Assembly: GCA_030063045.1 (NCBI GenBank)
Contig: JAQSEB010000184.1
Span: forward strand, 62,001 to 126,000
Reading direction: 5' to 3'
DNA from: Pratylenchus scribneri
Lineage: Eukaryota > Nematoda > Chromadorea > Rhabditida > Pratylenchidae
DNA length: 64,000 bases
A model generated the notes under the pieces. That model did no database searches, was not told the origin of the DNA, and saw nothing but the letters and a program-made list of their open reading frames with translations. The translations under genes and the position numbers were made by a program. Each line of letters opens with the position of its first letter. The stretch's first letter is position 1. Positions 50,555 to 60,755 of this stretch are shown here, in pieces.

Positions 50555-50723
50555 GGGGTCAACCCAAAGGACCTACTCCTAAGGACCTACACCCAGAGGA
50601 CCTACGTCCAAAGGACCTACAACCCAAAGGACCTACAACCCAAAGGACCTATGACCCAAAGGACCTACGATCCTAAAGACCTACACCCAAAGGACCTACA
50701 CTAATTTATTATTTTTCAGATTT
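50555..50723. repeat. Left terminal inverted repeat with nine sub-repeats
   Basis: Nine tandem, slightly divergent AGGACCTAC-centred units of 14-17 bp followed by a unique AT-rich end (ACTAATTTATTATTTTTCAG). It matches the complement of 51593-51761 unit by unit, including unit-specific variants such as CTATGACCC and CTACGATCCT in the same order, so the two ends were copied as a whole. Differences lie mostly in the outer units. Confidence 0.9.
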
Positions 50724-50756
50724 AATATCAAAATAAAAAACAATATTAATTTAACA

Positions 50757-51417
50757 ATGGCGACGTTTATTAAATCACAAATGGGAGGTCAAAAACTCAT
50801 TTATCATGGCTTTATTTACATAAAAAATCGTAATGGAGCCAATGGGCAAACTTATTGGAAATGCGAACAACATCGCAGCACAAAATGTCCAGCCTCTGCA
50901 ATAACCGATGCCAACAACGAAGTTACCATCACAAAGCTGCATAGTCATCCTCCATCACCGAATCGAGTTGAGCTGGCTCAAATTAAATCCAGAATAAATC
51001 AAGCGGCATTAACAACGCCAATCGCACCACGAACGATTATAAACCAGCAATTGGCAGGTGTGAGCGATCAGGCCAAGGTTTTTCTTATTATTTTGTTAAA
51101 AATGTAAAAACACAATGCATTTGCTTCAGTTTTTAGTCGCCACCATCCAAATCCATACAAATTGTTGGACGCACTTTTGGATGAACAAGTTTGTTATATT
51201 ATTTTTAATTTATATTAATATATTTGAAAATAATCAGGTTCGTGTTGACACATTGGCCGTTCGAATTGCAGCTGGTTTTCGGCCGCCGCTATTCAGCAAG
51301 GACACATACCGCCAGAAAAATGAGAACCTTTTGAATGTGTTGCGAGATGTTGGAGGGCCGCAAAATCCAATTGAATTTCTCACCTCTTGCTCATATTATA
51401 TTAGCTTTAACACATAA
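50757..51417 (+). CDS. FLYWCH-type zinc-finger protein carried by the transposon
   Basis: Three exons fit: 50757-51057, 51130-51188, 51238-51417, about 179 aa. Residues about 4-65 form a FLYWCH zinc finger: an F-x(4)-G-G start, GFIYIKNRNG, then the metal ligands in TYWKCEQHRSTKC (two Cys) and KLHSHPPS (two His). After it comes a His/Pro-rich link (RHHPNPYKLLDALLDEQ) and a conserved-looking tail (VRVDTLAVRIAAGFRPP, FSKDTYRQKNENLL). The intron 1 donor GTGTGAG gives the only frame in which the middle exon reads RHHPNPYKLLDALL. FLYWCH domains bind DNA and occur in MULE-type transposons and in host regulators derived from them. This could be an accessory DNA-binding protein of the element or a captured gene fragment. 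It looks intact. Confidence 0.75.
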
Positions 51418-51592
51418 ATTTATTTTGTTTTGTTTTACTTTTTTTAGTCCATTATTTTAACTTTATGATGTATAAATTATTTGGTTTGCAAACAAATTTA
51501 CATATTATGCTCACATCATACTATATTATTGGCATAAATACATTCTTTTTTATTTATTATTATGGAATAAATTTTATGATTTATCATATTCA
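51418..51592. other. Transposon interior 3' of the FLYWCH gene
   Basis: AT-rich, no frame or motif. It may supply the FLYWCH transcript's 3' end. Confidence 0.5.
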
Positions 51593-51761
51593 AATCTGAA
51601 AAATAATAAATTAGTGTAGGTCCTTTGGGTGTAGATCTTTAGGATCGTAGGTCCTTTGGGTCATAGGTCCTTTGGGTTGTAGGTCCTTTGGGTTGTAGGT
51701 CCTTAGGGCGTAGGTCCTTTGGGTGTAGGTCCTCTGGGTGTAGGTCCTTAGGGTGCGACTC
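51593..51761. repeat. Right terminal inverted repeat with nine sub-repeats
   Basis: Plus-strand units read TAGGTCCTTTGGGT and variants; the complement aligns with 50555-50723. The terminal 12 bp (complement GAGTCGCACCCT) differs from the left tip at a few positions. Confidence 0.9.
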
Positions 51762-51769
51762 GCTTTGAT
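51762..51769. repeat. Target-site duplication, right copy
   Basis: GCTTTGAT abutting the right inverted repeat, identical to 50547-50554. Confidence 0.8.
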
Positions 51770-52007
51770 TCATCCATATATTCCATATACCTACCCTATT
51801 TTATAAATTGGAATTGGAGTGACAGGTACAAATAAAGTGGTTTTTTAATAAAATGTGCATGAATTGGGTTGATAGCGGAGGGCAGCAGAACAACAAATCA
51901 ATATATTTTATTGTGATAATTGCTCACTCAGCCATATTTTTTTAACTTAATCTCATTTCTTCAATATCTTTTAGAGCTAAATTGGATATCTTATAAAAGA
52001 GAAAAAT

Positions 52008-54421
52008 ATGATTGATCTAATTACAATTGGAGGATTTGCAGGAATAATTGCATTTGTTGGAGCCGCATGCTTTGCAATTTACAAAATGTTATCTCGGGAC
52101 GAAAAATTCGAAGAGGTAATTCAACAAACATTTTTAGTTTATTAATTCCAAAAATTTAAGGTCTATCCAAATGATGCACTGAAATTACTAATAGGCAACA
52201 ACAAGGAGAATGTGAACAATAAGAACAAGGCAAAGAATAAACGACATCATGGAAAACGTCCAAAAGTTGAGGCGGCGAATAATGGCGAACAAAAAGAGAT
52301 GGAAAAAGAAGGTTTTTAATTTTAATTTGTTAAAAATATCACATATTCGAACTTTAATAGTTTGTTTTTGACAGAACATTAAATAAAGAATTATTTTTAA
52401 ATTTAGTTAACGAGCACAAAGTCGATGAGAAAGCGGGGGCTTCTATTTCCATCCTTCCAAAGCCAAAATTGGATGTGGAAACTGGCAACAAGAAACAGCA
52501 TGAACCGAACAAGAACAACAAAAAATCGAAAGGACAATCGCTGGCTCAACGTTATCAACAGCAAATTGAGGAGGTCAAAATTGAAGAGGAAGTTTTGCAG
52601 AAGGCGGAGGAATCAATGAATGCGGCCAATAATGAAGATGGGATTGAAGAATTGAATGAGAATGTGGAAAACGGACAAGAAGGAATGGAACAAGCAATGG
52701 AGAACGGTGCTGGCAATGAGGGTCATAAACAGCCGCCTGCGCAAGAGCCGAAGAAGTCTCGCAAAACAGGTAAATTGAATAAATATGGCACTAAATAAAC
52801 CATCAATTTGCTTATTTTTAGTTGTAACCAAGGAATTGACGCTGCAGAAAGTGGTGGAACGTCTCAAGGAAATTGGCGATGTTGAGCCCGAATGTTTGAA
52901 TTATCTGCAAAATATGGCAGAAGAGACCAAGGCGAAGGAGAATAAATTGCGCGAGGAAGTTAAGGTTTGGAATTAATTAATTTTGAGTAAAAAAGAATTG
53001 TTAATATTATAGGAGATCAAAGCAGAGAAGGTGGAATTGGAGAAGGAGAAGAAGCAGATTGCGGGCGAATTGGGCAAATTCCGGGCACAAATTGAGCAAT
53101 TGGCAAAGGAAAATTCGGAACAAAAGAGTCGACATGTGGAATTCGAGAAAATTGTGCGCAATAAATTGATGGAGACACATCAGGTTGTGAAATATTCATT
53201 CAATAATAATTTACAAAATATTTTGGTTTAGCTGAAAGAAGAGAACAAAAAATTGATGGAATCGATGAATCAGCTGAATGGCAAGGCTTCCCAGCAATTC
53301 AAAGAAATGCAACAAAAAATGGCTGGATTTCAGGCGGAGGCGCTGCAAGCTCAGGAAGAACGAAATTTGGCAAAGAATTATGCGGAGAAATTGATGGCTG
53401 ATATTCGCAAAGGACAGGAAGAAATGAGAGGAATTCAAATTAATTTTGACCGACAAAGTCAAAACATCCAAGCGGAGTTGAATGTAAATTGAACTTAAAT
53501 TGGAATAATTTAACATTTCAGAAAGAACGAGAGAATCGAATCAAGGTGGAGCAGGATTTCAATTTGGCCAGACAAATGGTCGACAAATTGGTTGGGGATT
53601 TGGCCAACAAGGAGAATGCAATGCGCGAAACCGACCAACAACTTCGCAATGTTTATGAGGCCAAACTCAAGGACCTTCAAAATGAACTCAATGTTTGCTT
53701 TGTTTTCAAATAAATCAAACAAATTCATATTTTGTAGCGCGAAAAGGAAGAAAGCAAAGCATGGAAGAATGTGGGCAACAATGCCGAGACGCACATTGCT
53801 GAAATGAGCCAGGAGCTGGAAAAGGCGATGGCCGCATACCAAAATTTGAAGCAAGGCATGGAGAATGGGAAATTGGCGGAATTGACGGCGAAGAATCAGA
53901 AATTGGAGGAGGAATTGGCCCAGGCGAGGACAAATGGCCAGCAGACAAATTCCCAAAATACGAAGGAAATTGAGGAACTGAAAGTAAAAGTCAAATAAAT
54001 ATTCAAAAATGGAAATCAATTTTTCCAGTCTTCAATAGCCGATCAACGACGCCGAAACGACGATTTGCGCCAAGCCAACTTCAAATTGCACGAAACAATG
54101 GAAAAACTGCAAAAGGAATCGGAGGAGAAGGCACAAATTGTGGTGAATGGAATTAATGGAAAGAATGGGCCGGCAATGGCAAATGAGGAGGATGGACAAC
54201 ATTTGAAGCAAATTGAGCGATTGACGGCGGAGAACAAACAATACAAACATTCACTGGACAATTTGGTGGGAAATTGAGGATTTATTTAAAAATAAATTAT
54301 TTTGAAGAACAAACAACTGGAGGAGGTGTCGCGAATTGCCAGGGACATGGAAAGGGAGAAAGACGAGAAGATTGCGCAAATTGAGGCAAAATTGACCAAT
54401 CTATTGGAGCGCGAATCATGA
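52008..54421 (+). CDS. Ribosome receptor/kinectin-like ER coiled-coil membrane protein
   Basis: Likely ER membrane protein of the RRBP1 (p180)/kinectin type, which links ER membrane to ribosomes, mRNA or microtubules. First exon 52008-52115 encodes an N-terminal TM (IGGFAGIIAFVGAACFAIYK). Then comes a Lys/Asn-rich basic segment (exon 2, from 52161; NKNKAKNKRHHGKRPK) and exon 3 (52407-52769), a charged linker. From 52822 to the stop at 54419-54421 the protein is continuous heptad coiled coil over some eight exons (for example KEENKKLMESMNQLNGKASQ, ANKENAMRETDQQLRNVYEA, ENGKLAELTAKNQKLEEELA), ending KLTNLLERES. The N-anchor, basic region and long coiled coil in this order define the type; it lacks p180's long decapeptide repeat. 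Orthology is inferred from architecture, not from specific motifs. The transposon lies 239 bp upstream of the start codon. Confidence 0.72.
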
Positions 54422-54833
54422 TGAAGAGAAGGAAAGGAGGAGAAATTCATTGGTTTAATGTTGACTTTATTTTATTTAATTTACTTCCAAAACAAAATTC
54501 CAAATGCTCCAAAAATTGTTGTGAACCGATTCAACCAAAATTTCCATTCCCAAATATTCATCTTTAATTTATTCATTCTCTCCCATTGGAAATAAATACC
54601 CAAAAAAAAAATACTCCCTTCCGGGCTCTAATTTTGTTGTCTGTCTGTACTCGGCTATTATCATTCATTCATTATGTTAATTTGGTCTTGAATTTGAAAG
54701 TTATAAAGATTTTTTGTTATTTTGATTTTGATTTTTATCGAATCCAAAAAAATGAAATAGAATTCGAGTTTGGTTTTTACCAAAATTTATTCACAATAAT
54801 TCATTTTTCATCATTTAATTATTTTTTATAGAA
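54422..54833. other. Short spacer between kinectin-like gene and MCTS1
   Basis: 412 bp between two co-oriented genes. It contains an AATAAA at about 54590 and pyrimidine-rich stretches. Nothing coding. Longer than the roughly 100 bp typical of C. elegans operons. Confidence 0.5.
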
Positions 54834-55628
54834 ATGTTCAAGAAATTTGACACCAAAGAGGATGTGGTTGGGACTCAACAACTCAAAGGTTCAGTCCAAA
54901 AATCGATAAGGGCCAAACTGGTGGAGCAATATGCGGGTATTGAACCGTACATTGACCAAATTCTGCCGAAAAAGGAGAATTTCAAGTTGGTGAAATGCAA
55001 AGAACACTTGGAAATGATCGCCGATCACACTGGAATAGTCCAATTTGTCAAACATCGGGATTTGCCAAACTATTTTCCAACATTACAATTGCTACACAAA
55101 TACCCGTTTCTCCTCCCGCATCAGCAGGTAAAGATATGGCATTTTTGGGGAAAGAAATTTTCAATAACGAATCCGTGGAATCATATTTTATCAATCAAAA
55201 GAAACATTAATTTGCAATCAAAATTAAATTTATAGTCAAAAACTTTTCAATTACAATCAAAAATTTTAATTAAAAATATACTAAATTTTAATTAATCTAT
55301 CAAAAACACCTTTTCATAGAATGAAGAAAATCCCTACAATCTGGTAATTAATAATTTCATTTTTTAGGTTGACAAAGGCGCAATTCGCTTCGTTCTGAAC
55401 GGCTCCAACATAATGTGCCCCGGTTTGACTTCGCCAGGCGCCCGCCTCCTTGACAATTGTGCCGAAGGTCAATTGGTGGCTGTGATGGCCGAAGGGAAAC
55501 AGCACGCAATGGCAATTGGCCAAATGAAAATGTCCTCGCAAACAATTCGCACCCAGAATTCCGGCATTGCCATCGACAATGTCCATTTCCTCGATGATGG
55601 CCTCTGGCGTGTAGGGACAATCCAATAG
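54834..55628 (+). CDS. MCTS1: MCTS1 translation re-initiation factor homologue
   Basis: Cytosolic partner of DENR; together they release deacylated tRNA and recycle 40S subunits, allowing re-initiation after upstream ORFs. Two exons, 54834-55127 and 55368-55628, both phase 0, give 184 aa against about 181 in animals. Start [20 protein letters not shown] is the family N terminus. Other matches: [39 protein letters not shown] (spans the splice junction), the PUA-domain core [38 protein letters not shown] and the end [16 protein letters not shown]. Intact. The first half of the gene has the MCT-specific N-terminal domain, the second the RNA-binding PUA domain. Confidence 0.97.
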
Positions 55629-58125
55629 AAGAAATTGGCCAAAATTGTTGATTTTTTCACATTTATTTTTAATTTAAATACCCCAAGTATAAATTTTAAT
55701 TTCCACTTTCAATTGCTCAATAATATGTTTTTTCTTTTTTTAAATAATGAATAGGGAAAAGCCATTGGTGAAATTTTGGATTGGGAAATGACATTTGAGA
55801 TGGCAAAAACGACGATGATTGAGGGAAAGGATGATTGAGATGACAAATCCCCATCGATGTACCAAACATAATAAGCATTTGCTTATTGGCTTCCTCCTCA
55901 TTCCCCAATCCCCACTATGTTCCGCTTCGAATCCAAAATCCAACCAATTGCTATTTCTGCTTAATTTGATCCCCCTTATTTTGTTCTTCGTTCACTCCCC
56001 TATCATCCCAATCAATTTTCCTCTGCAGTTGCTGAAAAGTTGGCACCCAAAAAGAGTTATGCCTTTGGGGGTTGCCCTCTGGCCCTTCTCTTCCATTTCA
56101 TCCATTGCAGCTGTTGCCTTTTGAAGGGACCAAAAGGCCTCTTTGGCTTTTGCCGGCCGCCAAATTATTTCCCTCCGGGGCGGATGTCCTTCTGCTGGGG
56201 GAATGGTGGCCGTCGACAATCCCGGCAGACCCAAACAAACATTCCATCTTCCCCCGTTTTGCCCCTTCAGCTGAAGTCGACAAATCCCGTCAATCCCCCT
56301 TGGACATTCCCCTCCTCCTTCTGCCACTGTCCAAGAACAAAATGCTCAATCCAAGTCCCACCACCATTCTCTCTTTGATTCCATTTAGGACTTAACCAGC
56401 ATTTTTGTCCCTTCTCCTAAATGATCCATCTTTCCAGTTTCCACTCTTTGAATTCCCCATAAATTGAAACGAGGATTCATTTGAATACAAAATGATGCAA
56501 GTAACTTGTCCAATCCAAATGCGCCCATCCCATTCAAATATTTCCCACGTAGAATAAAAGCAGTGACATCGACGCATCAGCGAAAAGTTTCGCGCACATT
56601 GGCACTAATTGTGGGTGCCGAATGCCCCGAGCATGTTTCATTCCCAATTCCCATCCGCTTCCCATATTTCCCCTATCATACCATTTTCCCTTGCATATAT
56701 CAACCCTCTGGGATGACCCCAATTTGCATTTTTGCCTGTGGGAAAACACCCAAGTAACCATCCTTCCTTTTTTGGGGCGCATCATTTTCCGTCCAATTTG
56801 CTTTTCCATTCCCATTTTGCCAATTTTGACCGGGGTCGCTTACAAATCCAGCCGGCTGGGCCATCCAAACTCTCCCAAAATGGGCACAAAACAAACAAAA
56901 AAGGGGGTAAAGCAGTTTGGCGCGAGTCGCATAAATTCGGGCTTTTTATTGAGGCGGAATGCAGGAGGAAAGGCATTTGGTTAAATTTGTCCCTAAAAAC
57001 TGTTCGAAATTTATTCACTAAGTAAAAAAGGGAGTGGATCAAACAGAAAAACCCACTTCTTTGAAGATTCTCCTTAATACAATTCAAAATTACATAAAGA
57101 TCAGCTTTCTGAATAAGAAATTCATTTCCAAAAAATTGACTAGAATTCGCCTGAATCCTCATTTCATTTCCCCCATTACCGCATTTTTTACTCCCATTAC
57201 TTTTGAAATCGGCTTTAAAAATCTCCCTTCAAAAAATGCTTTTTCCTTGCTGCTGGGGTTGTTTTGGTTGGGGACAACAATTGGCTCGTAAAAATCCCCC
57301 ATCCCACAGGGGAAATTATTAAAGGGGGCTTTTTGCCTCCAAATGGACCGTCGGTGAGTTGTGTGCTCATTAAACCGGAAAAGGCGGCATCGTCGAAAGG
57401 AAGGGAGGCGGAAAAGTTGGTTGGCCGAGAATGAAGGCGACTTGGGGATTTGTGGAAAATGGAGGAGAATTTAGGACCAAACTAATGGGGTGGGAGGAGG
57501 GGACCAGAGGCCAACATATGGACCCAGGAAAAGAGTCGGACACTAATAATCTTGGGATTTTTCAGTACCTTTCGAATCCATTTGACCCATTTTATACCTA
57601 TTTGAATCGATAAATCCTATAATAATAATATAATGTCCCTTCCTTTACTAATGAAACTTTGAATCAATTTGAAATCTTTTCTTTGACTCATTTCAAAGCT
57701 CCTTGGATCCATTTCCTTGATTGCTCTTTTCATTGGACGGCTGAATGGTTCGTTGGCTTTATGACCACAAATGCCATTTTTTAACTGGGCGGAAATGCTG
57801 TCGACTGGGCAGTGACAAAGATATCAGCTGGGTTGAAATTTATCCCATTTTTTACGATTTGTTCGCCGAACGACCCAAAATTTGAGGAATTTGTTCACAT
57901 TTCAAGCATTTTATAAATTCGTTACATTCAATTCCCCTTCAATATCCCGTGGAGCTCAATTCATTATTAAATGGGATAGTTCACATAAATCATTTTACAT
58001 TTTTTTAAGCTTAGAATTCAGCAGACAATTACTCAAATACAATATTGCCTCCAAGCATTTTCAGTGGATGGCCTCAGGTCGACCAAGATTGATACATTCC
58101 CTCCTACTCGCCTTCTGAAGGCTGA
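55629..58125. other. 2.5-kb intergenic region, no gene recognised
   Basis: Overlapping open frames on both strands near 56000-57200, none with a recognisable domain. It should contain the MCTS1 3' UTR and the promoter of the Ly6-like gene. Confidence 0.5.
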
Positions 58126-60595
58126 ATGCCCATAAAATTGTCAAAAGCATTGATACTTCCGCCCACTAATTCAGCGTCAATTCGTCGACAACTTCCATCC
58201 GTTTCCCATCTACTCTTCTACATTTTCCTCATTTCCATCCTCATCACTATTACGCCATGTTTGGGACGTCTTTGTTGTAATTAAATTTTGAATAAAATGT
58301 TTAAAAATAAATTTTGATTTGCAGATTCTTGTTCTGGTCAATGTATTCAGGGAGCGCCATGTAACTGCCAAATGGGCTCATGTGAAGCAGATTTTTGTTT
58401 CACGGAGAAGAAACCATCCGAGATCCCAGGCATTTTTCGACTCTCCAAAGGATGCGGTAAAAGGCCTTCACGAACAAGGGCCGGATGCGATTTTGGTTTG
58501 TGGCAATGGATTAATTTTAATTGAATTAATTTTCCAATCCTCTCTAAATTATCCTTTTCCAATGAACTGAGAATAAATTATTTTCAGATCATTTTGCCGA
58601 TCATGTGCTTTGTATTTGCAATGGACCAGGTAAAATTATTTTTATATGAAAATTCGATTAAATCGAATCTATCAAATTTAGGCGATTTTTGCAATGATCA
58701 CATTCTTATGCGTGTAAATACTGCTTTATGGAGGAATGTGACCTGTCGAATGTGCCCCGATGGAAGACCAGATTGTGGGCAAACATGTCAAGGTGGCTTC
58801 TTTCAATTCCATTGTTCCATTTAATTGAATTCTTCAGGCCAATGGTGCCATCAGAAGACATCGACTGGTGCTTCCGGCTGCGGATTTGGCCCACCCTCCC
58901 TTCCCTATTTATACCAAACAAATGAATTATTACGCCAAACTCCGCGAATTTGTTTGACAATGAGCCGGGGGACAGCCGGTTCCATGCCTCATCGATTCTG
59001 CGTTTGTACCGGCCATTTTTGCAATGAACCAATCGACGAATTGAACGGAAATCATGGACAACAACATCAACGGTCAACAACCCTGTTCTCTTCAATTATT
59101 CGCTCATTGGGTGGGGGGAGTGGAACAAATCCACAACAACAACAAAGGTCAATTGGGTGAGTTTTTTGGTTGGAAATTAAATTAGTCACTTAATGGTTTG
59201 TTGTAGCTATAGGTAGTCAACAAATTAGTTAGATTTTTTCACTTTATTTATGTAAAAAAATTAAAAATAAAAGTTCAATTCTAAAATCTGCGTAGAGGTA
59301 ACTATTTTAATCAGTGAATAGTTGGATAAATTTTTTAGATTAAATGTTAAAATCCTTGACTGAGGATTTGATTTCTGAATTCTCGTCATCAATTTAGGAA
59401 TTAAAAATATGACCAATTTCCTCTCTATCAAAGCATAGACCATCAACAGTTCAACCATGGATGAGTTTTATTAAGCTTCTAAAAAACCTAGGTAAGAAAT
59501 ATGAACGTATTCGTTGCTTCTCCGCTTCTCCCAAGAAAAGGGAATTGTTGGAAGTGAACAATGCCTTTAGGGCATGTTGAACTACACTTCTTGATTAAAG
59601 AAAGGAGAAAATACGGTAGCAGAAAAATCTTCAGCGCAGACATTCAATCAAGAATTCCTCAAGGGCATTATTCATTTATGTGGTCCCTCTTCCGTTCCAT
59701 CTTTAAAATCTCCGAACAAATAAATAACCGATATATCGAAAATTAAATTTGGGATCTAATAATTTGGAATTGCAACATTTGTTAGCCTTTAAAAATGGCT
59801 TTTAAAATTCTCAGAAAATAAATGTTTTTGCAGTCGTCAATGGGAAATGGCCGCATTGGCTCGTGCTCATCAACAACCCCTATTTGAATGTGTCAGCTGC
59901 GATTTGAGCTCCGAAGATGCGGCATTGACATCAAATTGTAGGCAAAACAGATGCAAAGGTAAAAATTAATTCTTTTGGGATTATCCCACATCGAATTTAA
60001 TTTTGAAGGCCAATTCTGCGTATATGCGGCTCAACGCCTTTTAAATGGGCCATCTGCCGGAGGTGGTGGCGGAATTGGCAGTCAATGGTCCCATGGAAGA
60101 TCACAAAATGGCGGAGGTGGTATTGTCGTCCAAGGGAATGGAGGAACGGGCACTGCTGTAATGCACGAAAAACAGGTAAATATCAATACAATTAATTAGA
60201 TATTGAAAAGGGGAAATGATAAATATAATTTGAAACGCTAACGGTTAAAAAGAAACTTTCCGGAAAACAGACGGAATTAAAATTCTTTCATAAAATGTGC
60301 CTTTTTCTCCAATAAACTTATTTCAATTTAGGGTTGCATCAATGTGACTGAGCCGGCATTAGTCCAATTGGGTTGCACGCATAAATGGGTCCAAAATGAG
60401 TTGGAGGAAATTTATTGTGCTTGCCGTGGCCCACTTTGCAACACGGATTTGTCAAAGGCGAGTGCCTCTTCCGCCATTGCATTGACCCATTCCAGCCATC
60501 ATTTCCTCCAAACAATTTCCCTCATTCTCATCAATTTATTTTCCATAAAGTGCCTTCATTACATTTCATGCTCAATTTTTCATAAATTTTTTTGA
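58126..60595 (+). CDS. Secreted, probably GPI-anchored protein with three Ly6-like modules
   Basis: Exons from the ATG at 58126 join in phase; exon 2 begins at 58325. A hydrophobic signal sequence (YIFLISILITITPCLG) is followed directly by module 1: CYSCSGQCIQGAPCNC, DFCF, and CICNGPGDFCND. Module 2 has CRMCPDGRPDCGQTCQGQWC, ICLTMSRG and CVCTGHFCNEP. A Gln/Gly-rich linker leads to module 3: CVSCDLSSEDA, CRQNRCKGQFCVYAAQR, a Gly-rich insert, GCINVTEP and CACRGPLCNTD. Each module ends with C-x-C-x(2-4)-C-N, the closing signature of the Ly6/uPAR three-finger fold. The C terminus has small residues (ASASSAIA) followed by a hydrophobic tail, fitting a GPI signal. The upstream part of exon 1 gives about 26 residues before the hydrophobic core, so the start might be internal. 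The partner is unknown; nematode Ly6-like proteins often act at neuronal surfaces. Confidence 0.78.
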
Positions 60596-60755
60596 AATAA
60601 ATTCGCCATAAATTGAAATAATTTTATATAATTTTGAACTCCCAAATGAAAATAATACAAAGTAAGAGAAGGGAGGAGGAGGAGGGGACATGTCTAAAAA
60701 CATTTGAGCATTCAAAATAAAATATCGATGTCCTGTTGTTCTGTTTTATTCATCT
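60596..60755. other. Short convergent spacer
   Basis: 160 bp between the Ly6-like gene (+) and the LAMTOR1-like gene (-), shared by both 3' ends; AATAAA occurs near 60596 and 60717. Confidence 0.5.

Larger units (their letters stand above)
50555..51761. mobile_element. Class II DNA transposon with repeat-built inverted ends and FLYWCH cargo
   Basis: A 1207-bp element bounded by about 169-bp terminal inverted repeats (50555-50723 and 51593-51761) and flanked by the direct repeat GCTTTGAT at 50547-50554 and 51762-51769, a probable 8-bp target-site duplication. The tips are GGGGTCAACCC (left) and, on the complement, GAGTCGCACCC (right). Each inverted repeat contains nine degenerate copies of a roughly 16-bp unit around AAAGGACCTACAACCC. 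The inside encodes a FLYWCH zinc-finger protein and no recognisable transposase, so the element is probably mobilised in trans. Long inverted repeats with an 8-11-bp duplication, and FLYWCH fingers, both point to the Mutator/MULE superfamily; hAT elements also make 8-bp duplications but have short ends. It inserted in the divergent promoter region of aps-2 and the kinectin-like gene. Confidence 0.85.

Noticed and set aside
50560..50715. Regularly spaced short repeats that could suggest a CRISPR-like array
   Set aside because: Units are adjacent with no unique spacers, sequence is eukaryotic, and the same array occurs inverted 0.9 kb away; it is a transposon end.
50547..51769. hAT superfamily assignment from the 8-bp duplication
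   Set aside because: Ends are about 169 bp rather than the short hAT type and the FLYWCH cargo fits Mutator-like elements better; kept only as an alternative.
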